Notes: generated by a model from the sequence alone, not told the origin. A DNA stretch of 64,000 nt from Prochlorococcus_E sp000760215 (GCF_047303175.1 NZ_CP138945.1); one strand, 5' to 3'. Shown: positions 28,732-38,183, numbered from the stretch's first letter. Program-made: numbers and translations.

Positions 28732-30537
28732 ATGACTAAACCCAATCCTAATGATGAATCACCCTCTTCAAATATTGAAGAAGAATCACAAAATACATTC
28801 ATAAATGAAGGGGAAATTCTCAATAGTGAATTAGATGATTCCCTAAAAGCATCAAATAAGAAGAAAAAAACTTCTGATGGTTTTAACTGCTTTGGGTTTA
28901 GTGAAGATCTAATAAAAACCTTATATAACAAAGGTTATAAGGAACCAACCCCTATACAAAAAGCTGCAATACCAGAATTAATGCTGGGGCGTGATTTACT
29001 TGGGCAAGCCCAAACGGGTACTGGTAAAACTGCTGCATTCGCTTTACCATTGCTAGAAAGAATTAATAACAAAGAAAGAAATCCACAGGTTTTGGTTCTG
29101 ACTCCTACTCGTGAACTTGCTATGCAAGTAGCAGATTCATTCCGAGCATATTCAGAAGGACATCCCAATATAAATATACTTGCTCTATACGGAGGGTCCG
29201 ATTTTAGATCACAAATCTATTCGCTTAAACGAGGTATAGAAATAGTAGTAGGAACTCCTGGGCGAGTTATGGATCACATTCGACAGGACACATTGAGACA
29301 GGAAGGACTTCAATGCTTAGTACTAGATGAAGCAGATGAGATGTTAAGAATGGGCTTTATTGATGATATCGAATGGATTCTTGAGCAGTTGCCAAATGAA
29401 CGTCAGATGGTTTTTTTCTCTGCGACAATGCCGACAGAAATAAGAAGGCTTTCTAAAAGATACCTGAAAGATCCAGCCGAAATTACTATTAAGTCAAAAA
29501 AGAAAGAAGCACAACTTATAAAGCAAAAATATATTATTGTTCAAAATAGCTATAAACTTGAGGTATTAAAGCGTGTACTTGAACTAAGTTTTGGTGAAGC
29601 TGTGATAATTTTTGCCAGGACCAAAGTAATTACTTTAAAGCTCGCAGAAAGCCTAGAGGCCTCCAATCATAATGTGGCTGTGCTCAATGGGGATGTGCCC
29701 CAGAATCTTAGAGAAAGAACGGTTGAAAGGCTAAGGCAAGGGGGAATAGATGTTTTAGTTGCTACTGATGTGGCAGCTAGAGGCTTGGATGTAGAGCGGA
29801 TAGGACTTGTCATCAATTATGATATGCCTTTTGACTCTGAAGCATACGTACATAGGATAGGACGTACTGGTAGGGCCGGCAGAAGTGGAGAAGCGATTCT
29901 TTTTATCAATCCTAGAGAAAGATCCTATTTAAGCAATCTAGAAAGAGCCGTAGGACAAACCATAGAAAGGATGGAAATCCCTACTAACGACATTATTAAT
30001 AAACATAGAATCAAAAAAATCAAGAGTGATCTAATCGAAAAAGCCTCAAAGGAAAGAAATGCTAATGAGCAAGACATTATGATAAAAGATATTTTTGAAG
30101 AAATCGAGAATGAACTAGAGATAACACCTCAAGAAATTGCACTAGCTGCTATAAATCTTTCTTTAGGGGAGACTCAATTATTAGCAGATACAGATGAGAG
30201 TTGGATATATCAAGCCGACAAACATCGTAGTACACATGATCGTCGCGATAGTCGAAACAAAAATCAACGAAGAAATAATCGAGATGTCAGAGCAAATGAT
30301 AAAGATAAAGAACGATTCAGGGTAGAAGTTGGTCATCGTGACAGAGTAAAGCCAGGAAACATCGTGGGGGCTATTGCAAACGAGTCTGGTTTAAATGGTC
30401 GGATGATTGGTAGGATTCAGATTTTTGATAGCTATAGCCTTGTTGATTTACCAAAAGGAATGCCTACGAATGTATTCAACAATCTCAAAAGAGTAAAAGT
30501 TATGAATAAAGAGCTAAACATTGTTCGTCAGCCATAG
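28732..30537 (+). CDS. deaD: DEAD-box ATP-dependent RNA helicase
   Basis: This 601-residue cold-shock/ribosome-assembly type helicase has an acidic leader (1-45), then the Q motif PTPIQKAA, Walker A QTGTGKT near 94-100, TPTRELA, DEAD near 200, SAT near 232, and HRIGRTGRAGR near 373. A linker rich in Arg, Asn and Asp (about 500-530) follows. The last 70 residues (VEVGHRDRVKPGNIVGAI, then a GLNGRMIGRI region) match the DbpA-type RNA-binding domain. CsdA/DeaD is the nearest family. The leader hairpin upstream suggests regulated translation. Confidence 0.93.
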   Translation: MTKPNPNDESPSSNIEEESQNTFINEGEILNSELDDSLKASNKKKKTSDGFNCFGFSEDLIKTLYNKGYKEPTPIQKAAIPELMLGRDLLGQAQTGTGKTAAFALPLLERINNKERNPQVLVLTPTRELAMQVADSFRAYSEGHPNINILALYGGSDFRSQIYSLKRGIEIVVGTPGRVMDHIRQDTLRQEGLQCLVLDEADEMLRMGFIDDIEWILEQLPNERQMVFFSATMPTEIRRLSKRYLKDPAEITIKSKKKEAQLIKQKYIIVQNSYKLEVLKRVLELSFGEAVIIFARTKVITLKLAESLEASNHNVAVLNGDVPQNLRERTVERLRQGGIDVLVATDVAARGLDVERIGLVINYDMPFDSEAYVHRIGRTGRAGRSGEAILFINPRERSYLSNLERAVGQTIERMEIPTNDIINKHRIKKIKSDLIEKASKERNANEQDIMIKDIFEEIENELEITPQEIALAAINLSLGETQLLADTDESWIYQADKHRSTHDRRDSRNKNQRRNNRDVRANDKDKERFRVEVGHRDRVKPGNIVGAIANESGLNGRMIGRIQIFDSYSLVDLPKGMPTNVFNNLKRVKVMNKELNIVRQP

Positions 30538-30576
30538 CCAGTGCAAGTTGAATATCAATGAATATAGTCAAGTATA

Positions 30577-30858
30577 ATGATTAAGCTTTTACTTAATATA
30601 ATAGTTGTTTATGCTTCTGGATTTCACCAACAAGTTTTAGCAGAAGACTTAAACTTAATTATAAAGAAATTTTGCATGGAAAGTTTCAACCAAGAGATGA
30701 TAGCTTCTGGGTATCAAGAAAACAAACAAGTAGGAAGTCAAATATGCAATTGTTTTGTATATGAAATAAACAATGGGAATACTATCGGTCAAGCACGCAA
30801 GACGTGCAAAGAGGATGCTCTTAAAACAGTTGATTTACAAAAAACAAATTTGCTATGA
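30577..30858 (+). CDS. Small secreted four-cysteine protein, unknown
   Basis: This 93-residue protein has a signal peptide (about residues 1-22, likely cut after VLA). Its mature domain of about 70 residues has four cysteines: KKFCMESF, QICNCFVYEI and KTCKEDA. The spacing suggests a small disulfide-bonded domain. Its stop overlaps the start of the ABC exporter (ATGA), so the two are translationally coupled. I do not recognise a named family. A periplasmic partner of the exporter is possible but unproven. Confidence 0.65.
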   Translation: MIKLLLNIIVVYASGFHQQVLAEDLNLIIKKFCMESFNQEMIASGYQENKQVGSQICNCFVYEINNGNTIGQARKTCKEDALKTVDLQKTNLL

Positions 30859-32636
30859 ACAAGAAGCCTAATAAGAAATTAAATAGCAATCCATTGTTTA
30901 GACTTGCCAGGAACCAATCAAAGCAAAAACAATTAATCATATATGCAATTATATGTTCAGTTCTAAATAAGTTATTTGATCTTGCACCACCAGTCTTAAT
31001 AGGCGTATCTATAGATGTAGTAATAAGAGAGAAAAATTCATGGTTAAGCAATTTTGGCTATCAAGCTGTACCTTCTCAACTGGCAATACTTGCTATTGCT
31101 TCATTCCTTATATGGAGTGCAGAATCATTCTTTGAATACCTCTATGGATTGCTATGGAGGAACCTTGCCCAAAGCACTCAACATAATCTAAGAATACAAG
31201 CCTATAATCATCTACAAAAACTAGAGATGTCATTCTTTGAGAGTGATAGTTCGGGCAGGTTACTAGCGATATTAAATGATGATATTAACCAATTAGAACG
31301 ATTTTTAGATCATGGAGCAAATCAATTGCTCCAATTGGTTGTAACTGTGATTACAGTTGGTACTACAATGGCATTTCTAGCTCCAAATGTTGCAATATTT
31401 GCTTTTATACCTATCCCAGTAATCCTTTTTGGATCTATTAAATTTCAAAAGAAATTAGCTCCTAGATACAAAGATGTTAGGGAAAAAGCTGGAGACATAG
31501 CAGCTCGCTTAAGCAATAATCTTGGCGGGATTTTAACTATTAAGAGTTTCACAACTGAGTCATGGGAAGTTGAGCGTCTGAAATTAGACAGTTATGCATA
31601 TCAAAAGAGCAATACTGAAGCGATAAAGTTTTCTGCTGCGTTTATACCATTAATTCGCTTCGCGATTTTATTTGCATTCCTTGCAATTCTAATTATTGGA
31701 GGCTTACAAGCCTGGCAAGGGACCCTAGAAGTTGGAATTTATAGTTTTCTAGTATTTATAACCCAAAGACTTCTTTGGCCATTAACGACACTGGGGCATG
31801 TACTAGATGAATATCAAAGATCTATGGCATCTACTAATAGAGTCCTAAATCTAATAGATAAACCAATTACAATTTCTGGAGGAAATCTTAGAATTAGCCC
31901 CAACCAAGTAAAAGGCGAAATAAGTTTTAAAAATGTTTATTTCAAGTATAGAGATAGGGGATCCCTTCTTAATAACTTCAATTTAAATATATCTGCCGGA
32001 AGCACTATAGGGATTGTAGGATCAACAGGTTCTGGCAAAAGTAGTTTAGTTAAATTAATTCTAAGATTGTATGCAATAAACTCAGGAACCATAGAAATTG
32101 ATGGAGTTGATATAGAGAAAATTAATCTTAATGACTTACGTAAATTAATATCCCTTGTGAGTCAAGAAGTATATCTTTTTCATGGAACAATTAGAGAAAA
32201 TATTTCATATGGAAATGACAAAGCAACATTAAGTCAAATCATAGATGCAGCAAAACTATCAGAGGCATCTGAGTTTATTGATAAACTTCCTGATAGATAT
32301 AATACCCTTGTAGGAGAAAGAGGGCAAAGATTATCAGGAGGGCAATGTCAAAGGATAGCATTAGCTAGGGCTATTCTAAAAAATGCACCAATACTAATTC
32401 TAGATGAAGCAACAGCTTCTGTAGACAATGAAACAGAAGCAGCCATTCAAAGATCATTATCAAAAATAACAGCTAATAGAACAACTTTAGTTATTGCACA
32501 TAGACTAAGTACTATTAAGAATGCAGATCAAATAGTTGTTTTAGAGAAAGGCAAGATTGTGGAATCAGGAACTCATGAGTCTTTATTGCAAATGAATGGG
32601 GTTTACTCTGAGCTCTGGAATGTTCAAGTCGGTTGA
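30855..32636 (+). CDS. ABC exporter, fused membrane and ATPase domains
   Basis: This 593-residue half-transporter of the MsbA/LmrA type has a six-helix membrane domain (about residues 20-320) and a nucleotide-binding domain. The latter has Walker A GSTGSGKSS near 389, the Q-loop SLVSQEVYLF, the signature LSGGQCQRIALARA near 493, Walker B LILDEATASVD near 513 and the switch His in IAHRLSTI. Such proteins act as dimers and export lipids, peptides or drugs; the substrate is not readable. There is no peptidase C39 domain. It is coupled to the small Cys protein upstream. Confidence 0.9.
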   Translation: MNKKPNKKLNSNPLFRLARNQSKQKQLIIYAIICSVLNKLFDLAPPVLIGVSIDVVIREKNSWLSNFGYQAVPSQLAILAIASFLIWSAESFFEYLYGLLWRNLAQSTQHNLRIQAYNHLQKLEMSFFESDSSGRLLAILNDDINQLERFLDHGANQLLQLVVTVITVGTTMAFLAPNVAIFAFIPIPVILFGSIKFQKKLAPRYKDVREKAGDIAARLSNNLGGILTIKSFTTESWEVERLKLDSYAYQKSNTEAIKFSAAFIPLIRFAILFAFLAILIIGGLQAWQGTLEVGIYSFLVFITQRLLWPLTTLGHVLDEYQRSMASTNRVLNLIDKPITISGGNLRISPNQVKGEISFKNVYFKYRDRGSLLNNFNLNISAGSTIGIVGSTGSGKSSLVKLILRLYAINSGTIEIDGVDIEKINLNDLRKLISLVSQEVYLFHGTIRENISYGNDKATLSQIIDAAKLSEASEFIDKLPDRYNTLVGERGQRLSGGQCQRIALARAILKNAPILILDEATASVDNETEAAIQRSLSKITANRTTLVIAHRLSTIKNADQIVVLEKGKIVESGTHESLLQMNGVYSELWNVQVG

Positions 32637-32679
32637 TTTATATGCCAAACTAATATTCTGTCTTTTAAAGGGTACTTTC

Positions 32680-33237
32680 CTAAATAAAAAATCTAAAAGA
32701 AGTTATTACACGTTGGAATAAACGATCAACTTTATTCCAACGAAGATCATTCGTACCAGCTGCAAAAGTAAATAATGAGCCTCTATCAACAACAACAGTA
32801 GCAATTTCATGCCGGTCTTTATCTGGAAGGTGAATTAAATATTCAATATCGTAAAAAACATGATTACCCTCGTCCCGTGATCTTGCATCAAGTAGCTCAG
32901 CCTGTCTTTCTCCACCATTAGGTGCTAATAATTCATTCATCAATCTTTCTCCAACTTCTAAAGGAGTACCAATATTTTCCAGCTCAATATCAGAAGAAAC
33001 ATCTGATACAACCAAACTCAACGTTTCATCGCTATTAATTAGATCATGAAAGACAATTTCAGGTCCGCCTTGAAGCGCAATGCGTGTCCATCCTGTTGGA
33101 TAAAAGAAGCCATATCGACCATCACTGCTTTGAAAGCCTTCTAAGCCAGCTGTCCCATTGGAACTACAAGCTCCTAAGGAAAAAATAACAACTAGCAATA
33201 AGAGTGCTCGTAAGAAGGGTTTGAAAAAAGCTCTCAT
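32680..33237 (-). CDS. psbP: PsbP-type photosystem II lipoprotein (CyanoP)
   Basis: This 185-residue lumenal protein has a lipoprotein signal (lipobox LGAC, Cys near residue 24), so it is membrane-tethered. The PsbP fold is marked by DGRYGFFYPTGWTRI, SLVVSDVSSDIELENIG near the middle, and IATVVVDRGSLFTFAAGT near the end. CyanoP assists photosystem II assembly and is present at low stoichiometry. The gene converges on the ABC exporter and is divergent from recR. Confidence 0.9.
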   Translation of the reverse strand: MRAFFKPFLRALLLLVVIFSLGACSSNGTAGLEGFQSSDGRYGFFYPTGWTRIALQGGPEIVFHDLINSDETLSLVVSDVSSDIELENIGTPLEVGERLMNELLAPNGGERQAELLDARSRDEGNHVFYDIEYLIHLPDKDRHEIATVVVDRGSLFTFAAGTNDLRWNKVDRLFQRVITSFRFFI

Positions 33238-33352
33238 TGATTTTTCTTTAATTAGAAACCTTTGTGAACAATGTACTTACTTACAGAAGAATTAGTAAAT
33301 TTCACTTAAATGACGTAAGAGTGTTTAAATTCTATATATCTGCCTTAAAACT

Positions 33353-33952
33353 CTGAGCAATTTCACTAGACCGCTTGCTCATCTTATAGATCAATTCGAA
33401 CAACTTCCAGGAATTGGCCCTAGGACAGCACAACGACTTGCTTTGTATTTACTTCGTCAACCTGAAGACAAGGTAAAGGTTTTTGCAACGGCCCTATTAA
33501 GTGCCAGAAACAAAGTAGGAGAATGTCAAAAATGTTTTCATCTCACAGCAAACAACGAGTGTGAAATTTGTCTTAATTCACAAAGGGACTCTTCTTTAAT
33601 ATGTGTCGTAGCAGATTCAAGAGATTTACTTGCATTAGAAAGAACACGTGAATTTAAAGGGCTATACCATGTCCTTGGAGGGCTTATATCTCCTATGGAT
33701 GGTATTGGACCGGAATTATTAAATATCTCTGCATTAGTTAAAAGAGTTTCAAGTGAAAACACAAAAGAAGTCATACTTGCACTTACGCCTAGCGTTGAAG
33801 GTGACACAACAAGTCTTTATATATCACGACTCCTAAAAGCTTTTGTAAAAGTCACAAGAATTGCATATGGTTTACCAGTTGGCAGTGAACTTGAATATGC
33901 TGATGAAGTAACTCTTACAAGAGCCATAGAAGGTCGCCGTGAGATAGAATGA
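33353..33952 (+). CDS. recR: Recombination protein RecR, apparent CTG start
   Basis: RecR acts with RecF/RecO to load RecA at gaps. From the first common start (TTG 33443) only 169 residues result and the conserved N-terminus is lost. Reading back in frame gives LSNFTRPLAHLIDQF then EQLPGIGPRTAQRLAL, the helix-hairpin-helix region of every RecR. The frame is open back to a stop at 33326. It holds no ATG, GTG or TTG, only ATT (33329), ATC (33338) and CTG (33353). CTG at 33353 gives 199 residues, the usual RecR length. The Cys4 zinc finger (CQKC and CEIC) and Toprim domain are intact. Confidence 0.85.
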   Translation: MSNFTRPLAHLIDQFEQLPGIGPRTAQRLALYLLRQPEDKVKVFATALLSARNKVGECQKCFHLTANNECEICLNSQRDSSLICVVADSRDLLALERTREFKGLYHVLGGLISPMDGIGPELLNISALVKRVSSENTKEVILALTPSVEGDTTSLYISRLLKAFVKVTRIAYGLPVGSELEYADEVTLTRAIEGRREIE

Positions 33953-33965
33953 ATACATTAAAGAA

Positions 33966-34886
33966 ATGACTAGAAGTTCTAAACCAACTAGATATACACA
34001 AATCAAACCAAAAGAAAGGTTGCCTGAATGGATACAACCTTCTATAGGGAAAGCCTCTCAATTAGAGAATGTTCAAAACTTAGTTAAAAAATATAGGTTA
34101 CACACAATATGTGAGGAGGGACGTTGTCCTAACCGAGGAGAATGCTATGCATCAGGAACCGCGACCTTCTTACTTGGTGGATCGATTTGCACCAGAAGTT
34201 GTGCTTTTTGCCAAGTAGAAAAAGGTCTCTCACCAGAAAGAATTGATCCACATGAGCCAGATCGTATAGCTCAAGTGGTATTTCACCTAAAACTAAAGTA
34301 TGTAGTTCTTACCTCTGTAGCAAGAGACGATCTTAGTGATCATGGTGCCATATTATTTACAAAGACAATTGATGCAATAAGAAAATTATCTCCGAAAATA
34401 TCTATAGAAGTTCTTACGCCTGACTTTTGGGGTGGATATGTAGACGAGCTAAAAGCAGTAGAAGCACAAAGGCATAGACTTAAGACAGTACTTAAAGCTA
34501 AGCCTGTTTGCTTAAATCACAATATTGAAACTGTAGAGCGCTTACAAAAAGAAGTTCGCAGAGGGGCAACTTATAAGAGGTCTCTTGATTTACTTCGCAC
34601 TTCTAGTGAGATAGATAAAAACATACCAACTAAATCAGGCTTAATGCTCGGCCTAGGCGAAACCCGTGAAGAGATTATCAAAGTCCTTAAAGACTTACGT
34701 TCAGTCAATTGTCAACATGTAACCATTGGTCAGTACTTACGACCTTCTCTTTCGCATTTACCTGTACAAAGATATTGGCATCCCCAAGAGTTCCTGAATC
34801 TCGAAATAATTGCAAAGGGACTTGGCTTTAGCAAAGTAAATAGTGGGCCATTAGTAAGAAGTAGCTATCATGCAGATCAAGGCTAG
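33966..34886 (+). CDS. lipA: Lipoyl synthase (radical SAM)
   Basis: LipA inserts two sulfurs into octanoyl groups on lipoyl domains. The 306-residue protein has the auxiliary cluster motif CEEGRCPNRGEC (near residue 49), the radical-SAM motif CTRSCAFC (near 75), and the C-terminal RSSYHAD serine that ligates the auxiliary cluster. MLGLGETREEI is also typical. It begins 13 bp after recR and its end overlaps the convergent gene at 34883 by 4 bp. Confidence 0.96.
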   Translation: MTRSSKPTRYTQIKPKERLPEWIQPSIGKASQLENVQNLVKKYRLHTICEEGRCPNRGECYASGTATFLLGGSICTRSCAFCQVEKGLSPERIDPHEPDRIAQVVFHLKLKYVVLTSVARDDLSDHGAILFTKTIDAIRKLSPKISIEVLTPDFWGGYVDELKAVEAQRHRLKTVLKAKPVCLNHNIETVERLQKEVRRGATYKRSLDLLRTSSEIDKNIPTKSGLMLGLGETREEIIKVLKDLRSVNCQHVTIGQYLRPSLSHLPVQRYWHPQEFLNLEIIAKGLGFSKVNSGPLVRSSYHADQG

Positions 34887-35407
34887 TTGATTGATCCCAA
34901 ATTCAAACTACTCTCCCAAAGTGTCTTGCTATGTTTATAAATATAAGCACAATCTCCAACCATTAGGCTGCCAGCTCCTCCCCAAACCATTCTAAAAGGT
35001 AAATCCAAAGCAGAGCTCCCAACCTCCCTCGTAACACTAAAGCCTCGCATTCTAAAATACCTAAGCAATGTGTCATGTTGTTCCTTTTCATCATTAATTG
35101 CAAGTAATCTGGCTTTTCTACAAGGAGTTTCTTCAAGTGCCCAAGCCATTGTTGAAGCCCAAATTAAATTCCCAACTCCGCTTGGAGCATTCTTGCTAAC
35201 TTGCATGGTGTCGAGCTGTAATCCACTGATACTGTTGTAAGCCCATCCTTTCATCTCTCCATAAAGTTTCACCTTCTCAGGAGTTACGTATTTACCTACA
35301 ACTAATCTAAGAGTCCACAAATTAAGGGGGCGTCTCAATTGAACTCTTAACAAAAGCCCTGCTTTAGCAGATTGACACTCTAATGAACTTAAAAGGTTGC
35401 CAGTCAT
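34883..35407 (-). CDS. Conserved hypothetical protein, possibly GNAT-like
   Basis: This 174-residue soluble protein has no clear family. The block ARLLAINDEKEQHDTLLRYF and MRGFSVTREVG looks like the core of an N-acetyltransferase fold: strand, helix, then a residue pattern resembling RYF...GF. The usual acetyl-CoA loop (Q/RxxGxG/A) is not convincing. It ends the lysA-to-trhO run and its ATG overlaps the trhO stop by 4 bp. That supports a real, coupled gene. Confidence 0.65.
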   Translation of the reverse strand: MTGNLLSSLECQSAKAGLLLRVQLRRPLNLWTLRLVVGKYVTPEKVKLYGEMKGWAYNSISGLQLDTMQVSKNAPSGVGNLIWASTMAWALEETPCRKARLLAINDEKEQHDTLLRYFRMRGFSVTREVGSSALDLPFRMVWGGAGSLMVGDCAYIYKHSKTLWESSLNLGSIN

Positions 35408-36369
35408 GCACTAGGCCAAATTGAATTCCCGGGTAGACGTTCTTGAAGCTGTTTAATATGTTTTTGTCTTTCCTTAAAACGATCTCTATCATCATCACTA
35501 AATACATTCTCACAATGGTGGCATTGAATCCCAGGTAAGTAGTTGGATTTTTGTCTGTCTTCTGGGGAAAGAGGCATCCCACATGCAAAGCAAAGTCTAT
35601 GTTCACCTGGCGTAAGCTTATGATTCAAAGCAACTCTGTGATCAAAAACAAAACACTCACCATCCCATCGACTTTGATCTTCTGGTACTTCAGCTAAATA
35701 TCGAAGAATTCCACCACGTAAATGATAAACCTCCGGTACACCTTGTTGTTTTAAAAACGATGTAGCTTTTTCACATCGGATACCACCCGTACAAAACATA
35801 GCAATCCTATTGTGCTTCTTTTCTTGTAAGAGTTTATCAAGATTCCTCCTAGCCCACTCAGGGAATTCACGGAAAGTATCTGTATGAGGATTTAAAGATC
35901 CCTGAAATGATCCTATGGAAACCTCATATTCATTACGCATATCTATCACCAATGTCAGCGGGTCATCAATAAATTCATTCCATTGATCTGGTTCTACATA
36001 TTTACCTACAGTTTTTCGTGGATTAACTCCATCTATTCCCATAGTAATAATCTCTCTTTTTTTACGAGCTTTAAATCGCCTAAATGCTTGTTTAGAAGTA
36101 AAACTAATTTTTACCTCCATAGAGTCATCAAGAACTAATGAATTTAACTTTCTTCGCATGATTTGTATCCCATGAGAAGGGCCACAAATAGTACCATTAA
36201 TCCCTTCTAAAGCAACGAGAATAGTTCCTCTAACATTATATTTATCAGCTATATCTACTAGCTCCCGTAATATTGTTGGAATTGTCTCATCTTCAATAGG
36301 TGAGAAACTATAAAATGCTGCAACCATTAAGCGATTGCCAACATCCTTTTCTTTTGTTTTGATAATCAT
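35404..36369 (-). CDS. trhO: tRNA uridine(34) hydroxylase, rhodanese-like
   Basis: TrhO (formerly YceA/UPF0176) hydroxylates U34 of tRNAs using a rhodanese-like domain. The 321-residue protein has an N-terminal acylphosphatase-like domain (VAAFYSFSPIED; GTILVALEGINGTICG). The rhodanese domain carries DMRNEYEV and the catalytic Cys in FCTGGIRCEKA. A C-terminal zinc-type segment has CFACGMP and CHHC. I chose ATG 36369, which follows the bioB stop by one base, over the longer frame from 36405 that overlaps bioB. Confidence 0.92.
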   Translation of the reverse strand: MIIKTKEKDVGNRLMVAAFYSFSPIEDETIPTILRELVDIADKYNVRGTILVALEGINGTICGPSHGIQIMRRKLNSLVLDDSMEVKISFTSKQAFRRFKARKKREIITMGIDGVNPRKTVGKYVEPDQWNEFIDDPLTLVIDMRNEYEVSIGSFQGSLNPHTDTFREFPEWARRNLDKLLQEKKHNRIAMFCTGGIRCEKATSFLKQQGVPEVYHLRGGILRYLAEVPEDQSRWDGECFVFDHRVALNHKLTPGEHRLCFACGMPLSPEDRQKSNYLPGIQCHHCENVFSDDDRDRFKERQKHIKQLQERLPGNSIWPSA

Positions 36370-36370
36370 A

Positions 36371-37360
36371 TTAATTCCAGTTAGCCGAAACTCCTGCAGA
36401 AGCAAGCAACTCTTTATCAGCTATAACTGAAGGATTACTAGTCGTCAACAAAGATTCTCCGTAAAAAATTGAATCTGCACCTGCAAGTAAGCAAAGAATT
36501 TGTGACTCTTTAGTTAATTGTTCTCTACCAGCACTAAGCCGCACTCGACTTTTAGGCATAAGAATTCTTGCGACAGCAACCATTCTCACCATTTCTAGTG
36601 GGTCAATCATCTGAAGGTCTTCCAAAAGTGTTCCTTCTACAGGAACCAAAGCATTAATAGGGACACTCTCTGGATGAGGATTCATTGTCGAAAGGACCCT
36701 TAACAAAGAGGCCCTGTCCTGGACAGTCTCACCCATTCCTATAATCCCTCCGCAACAAATAGTTATACCAGCGGTACGAACTCTATTTAGTGTTTCTAAT
36801 CGATCCTCATATGTTCTTGTGGTAATGATACTTTCATAATATTCAGGACTTGTATCGAGATTATGATTGTAAGCATTTAAACCAGCTTCTGCCAAACGTG
36901 AAGCTTGCGTATCACTAAGCATTCCTCCTGTTACGCATGCCTCTAAACCTAAACTCCTAACCCCCCTAACCATTTCCAACATGGCTTCAAAAGGTTTGCC
37001 GTCTCGAATTTCTCTCCAGGCCCATCCCATACAAAATCGATCTGCACCTGCTGCCTTGGCTGCCTTAGCTTGCTCCAAAACTCCCTTTACATCAAAGTCA
37101 GATTGACTAGAAACATCACTTGAGTTATGCATTGACTGAGAGCAATAAGCACAGTCCTCTTCGCATCCTCCTGTCTTAACGCTCAAAAGAGATGCCAATT
37201 GAACTTTATATCCTGGGTTAATTGATCTATGTACTATTTGTGCTTGCCAAAGAAGATCTATTAAAGGTTTTTGGAATAGATCTTCAATCTCATCTAAGGT
37301 CCAATCAAATCGGATTTGGACCTCATTGGAAATATTTAATGGAGCATCTAGCAAGGTCAT
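36371..37360 (-). CDS. bioB: Biotin synthase (radical SAM)
   Basis: BioB inserts sulfur into dethiobiotin. The 329-residue protein has the radical-SAM motif CEEDCAYC (Cys66, 70, 73), SVKTGG just before it, YNHNLDTSPE, and RLSAGREQL near the end with the Arg that ligates the [2Fe-2S] cluster. The start overlaps the uppS stop by 4 bp (ATGA). No other biotin genes are adjacent. Confidence 0.97.
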   Translation of the reverse strand: MTLLDAPLNISNEVQIRFDWTLDEIEDLFQKPLIDLLWQAQIVHRSINPGYKVQLASLLSVKTGGCEEDCAYCSQSMHNSSDVSSQSDFDVKGVLEQAKAAKAAGADRFCMGWAWREIRDGKPFEAMLEMVRGVRSLGLEACVTGGMLSDTQASRLAEAGLNAYNHNLDTSPEYYESIITTRTYEDRLETLNRVRTAGITICCGGIIGMGETVQDRASLLRVLSTMNPHPESVPINALVPVEGTLLEDLQMIDPLEMVRMVAVARILMPKSRVRLSAGREQLTKESQILCLLAGADSIFYGESLLTTSNPSVIADKELLASAGVSANWN

Positions 37361-38172
37361 GAAAAGCTAGGGTTTTGCAGTCTATGACTGTCTATCATTG
37401 AATCTACACCGCCAAAACGTCTGCTTCTTGATTGATAATCAAGAAGCGCATTTGTTAAAGAGACAGAGTCAAAATCTGGCCATAATGTGTCAGTAACATG
37501 TATCTCTGAATAAGCCAATTGCCAAAGTAAAAAGTTACTGATGCGTCTTTCTCCACTTGTACGAATAAGAAGATCAGGATCAACATGACTAGATGTGGAT
37601 AATTCTCTTGCAAAAGATTCTTCATCGATAAGAGAAGGATCCAAGGTTCCATCTGCTGCTCTCTGAGCTAATCTCTGGGCAGCCATTACAAGTTCACGTC
37701 TTCCTCCATAATTCGTACAAACATTAAATTGAATACCATTATTAGCTGCTGTAAGATCTGTTGCCTCTTTTATATGGCCTTGTAATCTACTGGGAAGTTT
37801 ACCTAAATCACCAAGAAAACTAATTCGAACCTTTTCTAAATTCAAAGCTTCGATTTCTTTTTTTAGTACACGCTCAAAAAGAGTCATTAAAAAATTGACT
37901 TCTTCTTTTGGCCTAGACCAATTCTCTGTTGAAAAGGCATAAACAGTCAAAACACGTATATTCCAGTCACTACATAAACGTAAGGTTCTTTTGAGAGCAT
38001 CAACTCCTGCTTTGTGTCCCATTGCTCTAGGCAATTTCCTTGCATTAGCCCATCTACCATTACCATCCATAATGATGGCTATATGCTCCGGCATTCGAGA
38101 GGGGTCTAGGGTGCAAGGCAAAGGAACAACAAAAGATTGCTTATCAGTTCGAATTGCAGAAGGACTTGTCAT
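37357..38172 (-). CDS. uppS: Isoprenyl transferase (undecaprenyl diphosphate synthase type)
   Basis: This cis-prenyltransferase builds the C55 carrier lipid for peptidoglycan and surface polysaccharides. The 271-residue protein has the catalytic motif IIMDGNGRWA (Asp36), GHKAG, VYAFSTENW, and the C-terminal RTSGERRISNFLLWQ and YSEIHVTDTLWPDF. An N-terminal extension of about 30 residues precedes the core. It begins 11 bp after cdaA. Confidence 0.95.
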   Translation of the reverse strand: MTSPSAIRTDKQSFVVPLPCTLDPSRMPEHIAIIMDGNGRWANARKLPRAMGHKAGVDALKRTLRLCSDWNIRVLTVYAFSTENWSRPKEEVNFLMTLFERVLKKEIEALNLEKVRISFLGDLGKLPSRLQGHIKEATDLTAANNGIQFNVCTNYGGRRELVMAAQRLAQRAADGTLDPSLIDEESFARELSTSSHVDPDLLIRTSGERRISNFLLWQLAYSEIHVTDTLWPDFDSVSLTNALLDYQSRSRRFGGVDSMIDSHRLQNPSFS

Positions 38173-38183
38173 TTCAGATATTG

